Assembly (NCBI RefSeq): GCF_050379415.1
Contig: NZ_JBNRLS010000006.1
Coordinates: 42,306-106,305 of the forward strand
Length of the DNA stretch: 64,000 bases
Direction: 5' to 3'
From: Marinobacter sp050379415
Lineage (GTDB): Bacteria > Pseudomonadota > Gammaproteobacteria > Pseudomonadales > Oleiphilaceae
Below are positions 54,478 through 63,000 of the stretch, one piece after another (position 1 is the stretch's first letter; every line of letters begins with the position of its first letter). The notes below the pieces were generated by a model, which worked only from the letters and a program-made list of their open reading frames with translations, searched no databases and was not told the origin of the DNA. A program made the translations under genes and the position numbers.

Positions 54478-56403
54478 ATGGATCCGGACATGGCCTCGAA
54501 TCAGGACAGTAACCGCCCCCAGAACACCCGCGCCATCATGGGCTTCCTGCGGGAGCATGCACCTTTCTCCAGCATGGACGATGCCCATCTGGCCCATTTT
54601 GCCGAGCACGCGACCCTCAGGTTCTTTGCCGATGGTGACGAGGTACTCTCACCGGATGACGGCATCGTCAAACGATTTTACGTGGTCAAACAGGGTCGGA
54701 TCCGTGGCGAACGCCACAATGAGAAGGAAGACCGTACCGAGACCACCTTTGAAATCAGCCGGGGCGAGTGTTTCCCGCTGGCCGCGATCATTGGCGAACG
54801 CCCCACCCGCACCCTGCATCGGGCTGATGGCGACACCTTCTGCCTGAGCATTGAACAGGACGCCTTCATCACACTGTTTGCCGAGAGCGACCCGTTCCGG
54901 GATTTCTGCCTGAGGGGCGTCAGCAGCCTGCTTGACCAGGTGAACCAGCGCATCCAGTCCAACGCCATGGCGTCCATGGGTTCCAGCAACAGTCTGGACA
55001 CACCACTGGAACGCTATGCCTTGCGCAACCCCATCGTCTGCTCTCCGGATCTGCCGGTACGCAAGGCGGTGGCGCGCATGCACGAGAACAATGTCGGCAG
55101 CATCATTATCACCGACGACAACCGGCACCCGATCGGCATTTTCACCCTGCGGGACCTGCGCACCATGATCGCCGAGGAAAAGGGCCCCCTGGATACACCG
55201 GTCCGCCAGGTTATGACACCCGACCCGTGCCGCCTGCCGGCCCATGCGGATGCCTTCGAAGCCGCCATGCTGATGGCCGAGCACCATTTTGCCCACTTGT
55301 GTGTGATTGACGATGAGCAACGCCTGATCGGCGTGGTCTCCGAGCGGGACCTGTTCGCGCTGCAGCGGGTAGATCTGGTCAACCTGGCCCGCACCATTGG
55401 AACGGCCACTCATTTGCGCACGCTCGTGAGCCTCCGCAGCGACGTATCCCGGCTGGTGGATGCCATGCTGGCCCATGGTGCCGATTCCGGTCAGGTGGTA
55501 AAGATCATCACCACCCTCAATGACGTCACGGTGCGCCGGGTCCTGGAACTGAATTTGCGGAAGAACGATCCGGGCATCCCCTTCACCTGGCTGACCTTCG
55601 GTTCCGAGGGCCGTCAGGAGCAGACCCTGCTCACCGATCAGGACAACGGCATCCTGTTCCGGACGCCAGAGGGAATGACCGAGGAACAGGTCCGGGAGAA
55701 GCTGTTGCCCTTCGCCCAGACCGTCAACAACGAGTTGGCCGAGTGCGGCTTCACGCTGTGCAAGGGCAACATCATGGCCAGCAACCCGAAACTGTGTCTG
55801 AGCGACCGGGAATGGGATGACTGGTTCATCCGCTTTATCGATGCCTCCACGCCCCAGAATCTCGTGTACTCATCCATTTTCCTGGACATGCGGGCGGTAT
55901 TCGGCCCGACCGAACCCTTGCACGAGCTGCTGGAAAAGGTTCTGGCGCGGATCCGCAAGAATGCCCTGTTCCAGAAGATGCTGGCCGGAAACGCCTTCCA
56001 GCGTAAACCGCCGCTGACGATGTTCCGCAACTTCCGCTACCTGAATGACGAGAAGAAACACGCCCTGGACCTCAAACGACAGGGCCTGGCCCCCTTCGTT
56101 GAAGCGGTTCGGGTGTTCGCTCTGGCCAACGGCGTGGAATCCGCCAACACGCTGGAACGGATGGAAGAACTGGCGAAAAAAGGTGTTTTCGACCCCAAGG
56201 ATGCCAATGCCTGGAAAGAAGCCTACAGCCTTATCCAGGCGATCCGCATGCGCGCTCACCAGGAAATGCTGGACCGGGGCGAGGAGCTCACGAATTACAT
56301 CGATCCGGATGACCTGAACCCGCTGGACCGTCGGATCCTGCGTGAATCTTTCCGCCAGGCCCAGCGACTCCAGCAGAAGCTGGAAGTAACCTATCAACTC
56401 TGA
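54478..56403 (+). CDS. cNMP-binding/CBS/DUF294 putative nucleotidyltransferase
   Basis: A 641-residue cytoplasmic regulator-like protein. Domains in order: a cyclic-nucleotide-binding-like barrel (about residues 20-130, FFADGDEVLSPDDGIVKRFYV), two CBS motifs (about 180-300, MHENNVGSIIITDDNRHPIGIFTLRDL and the AHLCVIDDEQRLIGVVSERDL repeat), then a DUF294 domain with the GS-x-D-x-D polymerase-beta-type motif (GSEGRQEQTLLTDQDNGILF from residue 375) and DUF294_C. It resembles GlnD-like sensors. It sits just upstream of the exonuclease and the DUF4212/symporter genes, an association common in Pseudomonas relatives. Start choice between 54478 and 54490 is uncertain. Confidence 0.87.
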   Translation: MDPDMASNQDSNRPQNTRAIMGFLREHAPFSSMDDAHLAHFAEHATLRFFADGDEVLSPDDGIVKRFYVVKQGRIRGERHNEKEDRTETTFEISRGECFPLAAIIGERPTRTLHRADGDTFCLSIEQDAFITLFAESDPFRDFCLRGVSSLLDQVNQRIQSNAMASMGSSNSLDTPLERYALRNPIVCSPDLPVRKAVARMHENNVGSIIITDDNRHPIGIFTLRDLRTMIAEEKGPLDTPVRQVMTPDPCRLPAHADAFEAAMLMAEHHFAHLCVIDDEQRLIGVVSERDLFALQRVDLVNLARTIGTATHLRTLVSLRSDVSRLVDAMLAHGADSGQVVKIITTLNDVTVRRVLELNLRKNDPGIPFTWLTFGSEGRQEQTLLTDQDNGILFRTPEGMTEEQVREKLLPFAQTVNNELAECGFTLCKGNIMASNPKLCLSDREWDDWFIRFIDASTPQNLVYSSIFLDMRAVFGPTEPLHELLEKVLARIRKNALFQKMLAGNAFQRKPPLTMFRNFRYLNDEKKHALDLKRQGLAPFVEAVRVFALANGVESANTLERMEELAKKGVFDPKDANAWKEAYSLIQAIRMRAHQEMLDRGEELTNYIDPDDLNPLDRRILRESFRQAQRLQQKLEVTYQL

Positions 56404-56415
56404 GAGCCGGACAGG

Positions 56416-57123
56416 ATGCTGGACTACATCAAACAATGGCTGGAACGGCGCAGGGCCGGGCCCATCGGCGAGCACGACTGGGACAACCTCCCTACCCCCA
56501 AAAGTGCAGGCGACCAGCTCTTATCCGACAGCCGGCTGATCGTGCTGGATCTCGAAACCACCGGCCTCAATGCAGCAAAAGACGAGGTGATTGCCATTGG
56601 CGCCGTAGCCGTCAGCGGCGGCGTGATCCACCTCGATGACCAGTTCGACCTCATTCTCAGACGCCCCGAGCTGGATATCAGTGAAACGGTACTGATCCAT
56701 GGCATCGGGCCGGAAGCCCTGACCCAGGGCCACGAAACCGAGGATGCCCTGCTGTACCTGCTCGACTGGATGAACGGCGACCCGGTGTTGGCCTACCACT
56801 CCGCTTTCGACCAGAAATTCCTGGAAAAGACGCTCAAGGCCGAGCTGGGCTATACCCAGCAACACCTGTGGATCGATGTGGCCGACCTGTTACCGGCCTT
56901 TTTCCCGGACGCCAAAACCGGTGGCAAGGGCCTGGACAACTGGGCGGATTTCTTCCGGCTGGAAGTCAGCGAACGCCATCATGCGGCTGCCGATGCGCTT
57001 GCCACTGCCGAACTCACCCTGGTGGCTCTGAACAAAGCCCGGAAAGAAGATGTAAAAACCCTGAAAGAATTGAATGACAAGCTTCGTTATCACCGAAGAT
57101 TGCAAAACATGCATCGTTTTTGA
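56416..57123 (+). CDS. DEDDh 3'-5' exonuclease (DnaQ-like)
   Basis: 235-residue exonuclease of the DnaQ/epsilon superfamily. ExoI is VLDLETTGLNAAKDEVIAIGAVA (Asp, Glu), ExoII VLAYHSAFDQKFLEKTL (Asp) and ExoIII ERHHAAADALATAELTL (His, Asp), so all catalytic residues are in place. The short N-terminal helix before residue 30 is extra to the domain. It starts 13 bases after the DUF294 gene and is probably co-transcribed with it. It is not the replicative epsilon subunit, which is usually next to rnhA. Confidence 0.88.
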   Translation: MLDYIKQWLERRRAGPIGEHDWDNLPTPKSAGDQLLSDSRLIVLDLETTGLNAAKDEVIAIGAVAVSGGVIHLDDQFDLILRRPELDISETVLIHGIGPEALTQGHETEDALLYLLDWMNGDPVLAYHSAFDQKFLEKTLKAELGYTQQHLWIDVADLLPAFFPDAKTGGKGLDNWADFFRLEVSERHHAAADALATAELTLVALNKARKEDVKTLKELNDKLRYHRRLQNMHRF

Positions 57124-57333
57124 GGGAGGGCAAAACCGCTTCACAAAATTGACCGATCCCAAGGCAAATTACTGAGAATTAGACCTTTTGCCAATATCTA
57201 TATGTTGGTTGACCAGTAAAGTCATTAGGGACAACAGTCGGAGAAGTACTTATATGAATAATAAATTCTCTAACCGAAATACCTCACCAAAAATCCATCC
57301 AACCTCCACAACAACAACACAGGAGTGAATCCT
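57124..57333 (+). promoter_or_regulatory. AT-rich leader and likely promoter region of the DUF4212/symporter operon
   Basis: A 210-base non-coding gap, clearly AT-richer than its surroundings. It contains GGCAAAA at 57129-57135, GGCAAA at 57163-57168 and the inverted TTTTGCC at 57186-57192, an inverted CCAA/TTGG pair at 57191-57208, and an A-rich run of AAC repeats at 57310-57319 directly before the ribosome site AGGAG (57321-57325). A 24-codon reading frame from ATG 57254 to TGA 57328 overlaps that site. No convincing -10/-35 pair can be named by eye. Confidence 0.45.
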
Positions 57334-57597
57334 ATGTCAGGTCATAGCTACGACGCTGAAAACTACTGGAAGGCGAACCTCCGCCTGATATTCGGGAGCC
57401 TGATTGTCTGGGCCCTGGTATCTTATGGCTGCGCCATCCTGCTTCGTCCGATGCTGGCGGGCATTCCCGTTGGCGGAACCGACCTGGGCTTCTGGTTCGC
57501 CCAGCAGGGCTCCATCCTTACCTTTATCGCTCTGATCTTCCACTACGCGTGGCGCATGAACAAGATCGACGAAAAATTCGGCGTACACGAGGAGTAA
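57334..57597 (+). CDS. DUF4212 domain-containing small membrane protein
   Basis: Small subunit found with VC_2705-type sodium:solute symporters, analogous to YjcH beside ActP. ATG 57334 follows AGGAG (57321-57325), giving 87 residues; the GTG at 57325 overlaps the ribosome site. Two hydrophobic helices (LIFGSLIVWALVSYGCAILL and LGFWFAQQGSILTFIALIFHYAW) flank a short loop, after the family N-terminus SYDAENYWKANLRLI. Its stop lies six bases before the symporter ATG. Confidence 0.9.
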   Translation: MSGHSYDAENYWKANLRLIFGSLIVWALVSYGCAILLRPMLAGIPVGGTDLGFWFAQQGSILTFIALIFHYAWRMNKIDEKFGVHEE

Positions 57598-57603
57598 GGA
57601 CGA

Positions 57604-59370
57604 ATGAGCCAATTTGCAATCAACATCATTTTCGTAGGGGGCTCTTTCCTCCTCTATATCCTGATTGCTATCTGGGCGAAAGCCGGTAGCACCAAGGACT
57701 TCTACGTTGCCGGCGGCGGCGTTCACCCGGTCACCAACGGTATGGCGATCGGTGCAGACTGGATGTCAGCGGCATCCTTCATTTCCATGGCGGGTCTGAT
57801 TGCCGCCGGCGGTTACGCCAACTCCACCTTCCTCATGGGCTGGACCGGCGGTTACGTACTTCTGGCCATGCTGCTGGCTCCGTACCTGCGGAAGTTCGGC
57901 AAGTTCACGGTTCCCGAGTTCATCGGTGACCGCTTCTACAGCAAGAACGCCCGCCTGGTGGCCGTTATCTGCCTGATCGTCGCGTCCGTGACCTACGTAA
58001 TCGGTCAGATGGCCGGTGCCGGTGTTGCCTTCTCCCGCTTCCTGGAGGTTGACGCGACCCTGGGTCTGATCATCGCAGCGGTTGTGGTATTCATGTACGC
58101 CGTTATGGGTGGCATGAAGGGCATCACCTACACCCAGGTTGCCCAGTACTGCGTACTGATCATCGCCTACACCATCCCGGCTGTGTTCATCTCCCTGCAG
58201 CTGACCGGCAACCCGCTGCCGCCGCTGGGTCTGTTCTCGACCCACGCTGACTCCGGCCTGCCGATTCTGGAGAAACTGAACCAGGTCATTACCGACCTCG
58301 GCTTCAACTCCTACACTGCCGACATCGACAACAAGCTGAACATGGTTCTGTTCACCCTGTCCCTGATGATCGGTACTGCTGGTCTGCCGCACGTTATCAT
58401 CCGGTTCTTCACCGTACCCAAGGTTGCCGACGCGCGCTGGTCAGCCGGCTGGGCCCTGGTCTTCATCGCCCTGCTGTACCTGACTGCTCCGGCCGTTGCT
58501 TCCATGGCTCGCCTGAATCTGATGACCACCATCTACCCGGATGGTACTGACGCGGCTCCGATCCTGTACGAAGAGCGTCCGAACTGGGTCAAGGAGTGGG
58601 AAGTCACCGGTCTCATCCAGTTTGAGGACAAGAACAACGACGGCCGTATCCAGCACTACAACGCCAGCGAGTCCTTCCAGGCGGAAGCGGATGCGCGTGG
58701 CTGGGCTGGCAACGAGCTGACCGTTAACCGGGACATCCTGGTACTGGCCAACCCGGAAATTGCCAACCTGCCCGGTTGGGTCATCGGTCTGATTGCGGCC
58801 GGTGGTCTGGCAGCGGCACTGTCCACAGCGGCGGGTCTGTTGCTGGCGATCTCCTCTGCGGTGAGTCACGACCTGATCAAGGGTTCCATTAACCCGAACA
58901 TCACGGAGAAAGGCGAACTGCTGGCAGCCCGGATTTCGATGGCTGTGGCGATCGTGGTGGCCACCTGGCTTGGTGCCAATCCACCGGGCTTCGCGGCACA
59001 GGTAGTAGCTCTGGCGTTCGGTATCGCCGCAGCCTCCCTGTTCCCGGCGCTGATGATGGGTATCTTCTCCAAGCGTGTAAACAACACTGGCGCCATCGCT
59101 GGCATGCTGTCCGGTCTGGCCTTCACCCTGGTATACATCTTCGTGTACAAGGGCTGGCTGTTCATCCCGGGCACCAACAACCTGCCGGATACCCCTGAGA
59201 ACTGGGTACTGGGCATCTCCCCGCTGTCCATCGGTGCGGTTGGTGCAATCGTCAACTTTGCGGTAGCCTTCATTGTGTCCAACGCAACTGAAGAACCGCC
59301 CGTTGAGATTCAGGAGCTGGTTGAAAGCGTCCGTTACCCACGTGGTGCCGGTCAGGCTCAAGACCACTAA
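57604..59370 (+). CDS. Sodium:solute symporter, VC_2705/ActP-like
   Basis: SLC5-family Na+-coupled uptake protein of 588 residues with about 13 hydrophobic helices. Family blocks are FYVAGGGVHPVTNGMAIGADWMSAASFISMAG in outline, the Na+/substrate-site helix near GLPHVIIRFFTV, and LIAAGGLAAALSTAAGLLLAISSAVSHD in the later half. A soluble insert of about 80 residues (VLANPEIANLPGW and upstream) sits between helices, as in the VC_2705 subgroup. Acetate or another short monocarboxylate is the likely substrate, inferred from the ActP relationship and its neighbouring CrbS-like kinase. Confidence 0.92.
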   Translation: MSQFAINIIFVGGSFLLYILIAIWAKAGSTKDFYVAGGGVHPVTNGMAIGADWMSAASFISMAGLIAAGGYANSTFLMGWTGGYVLLAMLLAPYLRKFGKFTVPEFIGDRFYSKNARLVAVICLIVASVTYVIGQMAGAGVAFSRFLEVDATLGLIIAAVVVFMYAVMGGMKGITYTQVAQYCVLIIAYTIPAVFISLQLTGNPLPPLGLFSTHADSGLPILEKLNQVITDLGFNSYTADIDNKLNMVLFTLSLMIGTAGLPHVIIRFFTVPKVADARWSAGWALVFIALLYLTAPAVASMARLNLMTTIYPDGTDAAPILYEERPNWVKEWEVTGLIQFEDKNNDGRIQHYNASESFQAEADARGWAGNELTVNRDILVLANPEIANLPGWVIGLIAAGGLAAALSTAAGLLLAISSAVSHDLIKGSINPNITEKGELLAARISMAVAIVVATWLGANPPGFAAQVVALAFGIAAASLFPALMMGIFSKRVNNTGAIAGMLSGLAFTLVYIFVYKGWLFIPGTNNLPDTPENWVLGISPLSIGAVGAIVNFAVAFIVSNATEEPPVEIQELVESVRYPRGAGQAQDH

Positions 59371-59418
59371 GCAACAACTCAACCTGATTCATTCGATGAA
59401 TTGACAGGTTGATACTGG

Positions 59419-59452
59419 ACGGGCTTCCTCATCGAGGGAGCCCGTTCTTTTT
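59419..59452 (+). terminator. Intrinsic terminator after the symporter gene
   Basis: Stem ACGGGCTTCC / GGGAGCCCGT with a seven-base loop (one T-G pair), followed by TCTTTTTT. It ends just before the ribosome site of the next gene (GAGGAAG at 59454-59460). Confidence 0.85.
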
Positions 59453-59467
59453 TGAGGAAGTAGATTT

Positions 59468-59974
59468 ATGTTCTGGACCTTTATCGCCACAGTCTTTTGC
59501 GGCCTCGGCGCGGCCGGCATTGCCCTGGGTATCCGCGCCATCACCCGCAACAAGGCGCCCCGCTGGCTCATCCCGGTATTTGCCGGCGCCGGCATGCTCG
59601 GCTATCTCATCTATGGCGAGTACACCTGGTACGATCACAAGCAGACCCTGCTGCCGGAAGAGGCCGTGGTCGTCGGTACCGAAAGTGACGGCATACTCTG
59701 GCGCCCGTGGACTTTCCTGTTCCCCTACGTCACCGCGTTTTCCACCGTGGATGTGGAAAGCATCAGCCGCGATACCGACAATCCGGACATCGTGCGCTTC
59801 ACCCTCTATCGTTTCGAGCAAAAGATGACCGACGCGGTCTCCCATCGCGTGCACCTCATCAACTGCGCAAGCCGTGAGCTGGTCCCTCTGGGCGCTGACG
59901 GAACACCCCGGGTGGACAACATGAAGGTCCTTGAATCGGGCAACCCGCTGTTTCAGACCGTCTGTGCCGACTGA
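59468..59974 (+). CDS. Hypothetical membrane-anchored protein
   Basis: A 168-residue protein I do not recognise. Two hydrophobic segments lie near the N-terminus (WTFIATVFCGLGAAGIALGI and LIPVFAGAGMLGYLIYG), then a soluble domain of about 110 residues with an aromatic start (YTWYDHKQTLLPEEAVVVG) and two Cys (residues in LINCASRE and FQTVCAD). ATG 59468 follows GAGGAAG at seven bases. It lies between the symporter terminator and the CrbS-like kinase, in the same direction, so it may be part of the sensing locus. Confidence 0.72.
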   Translation: MFWTFIATVFCGLGAAGIALGIRAITRNKAPRWLIPVFAGAGMLGYLIYGEYTWYDHKQTLLPEEAVVVGTESDGILWRPWTFLFPYVTAFSTVDVESISRDTDNPDIVRFTLYRFEQKMTDAVSHRVHLINCASRELVPLGADGTPRVDNMKVLESGNPLFQTVCAD

Positions 59975-60025
59975 CTGGAGGTTTGAAACGGAGATTCCAA
60001 GCTGATTTAACGAGAAGAGCGTTTC

Positions 60026-63000
60026 ATGATTAGCGCCTGGCTGCTGGTATTAATCTCGATTACCTACATTTCCATTCTGTTTGTCATCGCCTGGGCCGGT
60101 GACAGGCACCCGGGACTGTATCGGAAACGCCTGGCGCGAACCCACATCTACGCCCTTTCCCTCGCGGTCTACTTTACCTCCTGGACATTCTATGGCGCCG
60201 TCGGCCGCGCCACCCAGGAGGGATTGGGTTTCCTGCCTATCTATCTCGGCCCCTTGCTGGTGTTCATCTTCGGAGCTCCATTGCTCCGGCGCATCATCTA
60301 CATCAGTAAACGTAACAACAGTACCTCCATCGCCGACTTCATTGCCTCCCGGTACGGCAAATCCCAGGTTCTGGCGGCCATGATCGCAACCTTTGCGCTC
60401 ATTGGCAGCGTGCCCTACATCGCCCTGCAGCTGAAAGCGATTGCCATGGGCTTCAACGTCCTGTCCGAGAGCGGCACCGGCTACCGGGAGCTCAGTTCCG
60501 CCGCCTGGAACGATTCGGCCTGGTACATCACCCTGGCCCTGGCGGTGTTTACCGTGCTCTTCGGCACCCGCCACCTGGAGTCCACCGAGCACCATCGGGG
60601 CATGATCCAGGCGGTCGCCTTTGAATCCCTGATCAAACTGATTGCCTTTGTTGCCGTCGGCCTGTTTGTCGGGTTCGGCCTGTACAACGGCTTCGGGGAC
60701 CTGTTTGACCAGGTCCGGGCGGCGGATCTTGCCGGTGCCCTGACCACGGACGGACTGGAGGCGCCAGCCTTCATTACCCAGACCCTCGTAGCGATGCTGG
60801 CGATCATCTGTCTGCCCCGGCAATTCCACGTCATGGTGGTGGAAAACACCGACCACCGGGACTTCGAAGTGGCTCGCTGGGCGATGCCCATTTACCTGGT
60901 GGTGGCCAGCGCCTTTGTGCTGCCCATTGCCGCCGCCGGCCTGCTGTCGCCGGATATCAGCATGGGCAATCCGGACATCCTGATCCTCCAGCTGCCTATT
61001 TTTGCCGGCGAAGAGTGGCTGGCGATTCTGGTATTCCTGGGGGGCGGCTCTGCGGCAGCGGCGATGGTGATTGTCTGTTCGGTTGCGATCGCCACCATGG
61101 TCAGTAACGAAATCATCATGCCGGCGCTTCTCAAGTTCTTCCGCCCCGGCATGAACCGGCGCACCGACCTCAGCTACCTGTTACTGAGCATCCGCCGGGT
61201 AGCGATCTTCGTGGTTCTGCTCACCGCCTATGGCTTCTACCGGATGGCCGGCGAAGACTACAGCCTGACTGCCTTTGGCTTGCTGTCCTTCGCCGCGGCG
61301 GCCCAGTTCGGGCCGGCACTGGTGGGCGGTATTATCTGGCGCCGGGGCAATTACATGGGCGCCGTCTGGGGCCTGGCGCTGGGCTTCCTGATGTGGTGCT
61401 ACACCCTGCTCCTGCCGGCTCTGGCGACCACGGGCTGGATTGCAGACAGCCTGATCAACCATGGCCTCTGGGGCCTGGGCTGGACCCGACCCACGGCCCT
61501 GTTTGGCTCCGACCTTGACCAGACCAGCCACGGCATCATCTGGAGTCTCGGGATCAACACCGTAACCTATGTCGTCCTGTCCATGCTGACCCGTCAGCGG
61601 GTGCGCGAGAAGATCCAGATCGCCTCGTTCTTCCATGACCCCCAACCCAAAGCGGAGACCGCCCACCACCAGAGCTGGCAGGGCGAGATCCTGATTTCGG
61701 ATCTGCAGGCGCTGACCGACCGTTTCATGGGTGAGGACCGCTCCGAGACCATCTTCAGAAACTACGAACGGCGTAACGCTATCCGTCTGCACCCTCACCG
61801 CCCCGCCTCCACGCACCTGATGAAATACATCGAGCGGCAATTGGCATCGGTGATCGGCGCTTCCACCGCCCGCGTGGTGTTGGAATCCACCCTCACCGGC
61901 CGGGACATGCAGATCGAGGATGTAGTCAGCATTGTCGATGAAGCATCCCAGGCCATGACCTTCAGCCGGGAGCTGCTGCAATCAGCTATCGAGAACATAA
62001 GCCTCGGGGTCTCGGTGGTGAATCACCAGCAGCAACTGGTGGTCTGGAACCACCGCTACCTTGAGCTTTTCAAGTACCCCAAGGGCTTCGTTCGGGTTGG
62101 CCGGCCGGTGGAAGACCTGATGCGTTACAACCTCACCAACGCCAATCATTCAGCTCGACGCATCGATCAGATCATTGCCGACCGCTGCAACAGCATGCGC
62201 GAGGGCAAACCGATGTCCTACGAGCGCCAACGCCCCGATGGCACGGTGCTCCGGATCGACGGCAGCCCCATCCCCGGTGGCGGCTATGTGACCACCTTCC
62301 AGGACATCACGGCAATGCGCCGAACCGAACAGGCGCTGAAAGAGACCAATATCTACCTGGAGCAACGGGTCAAGGAACGTACCCAGGAGCTGCAGGTCAT
62401 CAACGAGCAGATGCTCAAAGCCAAATCCGTGGCCGAGCAGGCCAACCAGAGCAAGACCCGGTTTCTGGCCTCAGCCAGCCACGACCTGCTGCAACCACTG
62501 AATGCCGCCCGGCTGTTTACCTCTGCTGTTGCCGGCAAGGCCAATGATGACGAAACCAGGGAACTTGTAGAACATATCGACAGCTCCCTGGGTGCTGCGG
62601 AAGAAATCATCAGCACCCTGCTGGATATCTCAAAACTGGATGCCGGGGCCCTGGAGCCGGATATCGGTGTTTTCCCGGTCAATGAGCTCTTGCGCCACCT
62701 GGCGACCGACTTCACCGCCATCGCCAAGGAACAGGGTCTGGAACTGCATGTGGTGCCCAGTACCGCCTGGGTCAGATCCGATGCAAAACTGCTGCGCCGG
62801 GTGGTCCAGAATTTCCTGTCAAATGCTATCCGCTATACACCGAGCGGAAAGATACTCATGGGATGTCGGCGCCTGAAAGGCTATATCCGGATCGAGGTGT
62901 GGGACACCGGCCCCGGCATTCCTGAAGACCAGCTGGCCCATATCTTTGAGGAGTTCCGCCGCTTCCAGCACGGGCGCGACAAGAAGGGCCTTGGCCTGGG

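Noticed and set aside
57254..57328. Threonine attenuator reading of the 24-codon leader frame
   Set aside because: No terminator/antiterminator pair follows the Thr codons and the downstream genes are not for threonine synthesis; kept only as a weak leader-ORF observation.
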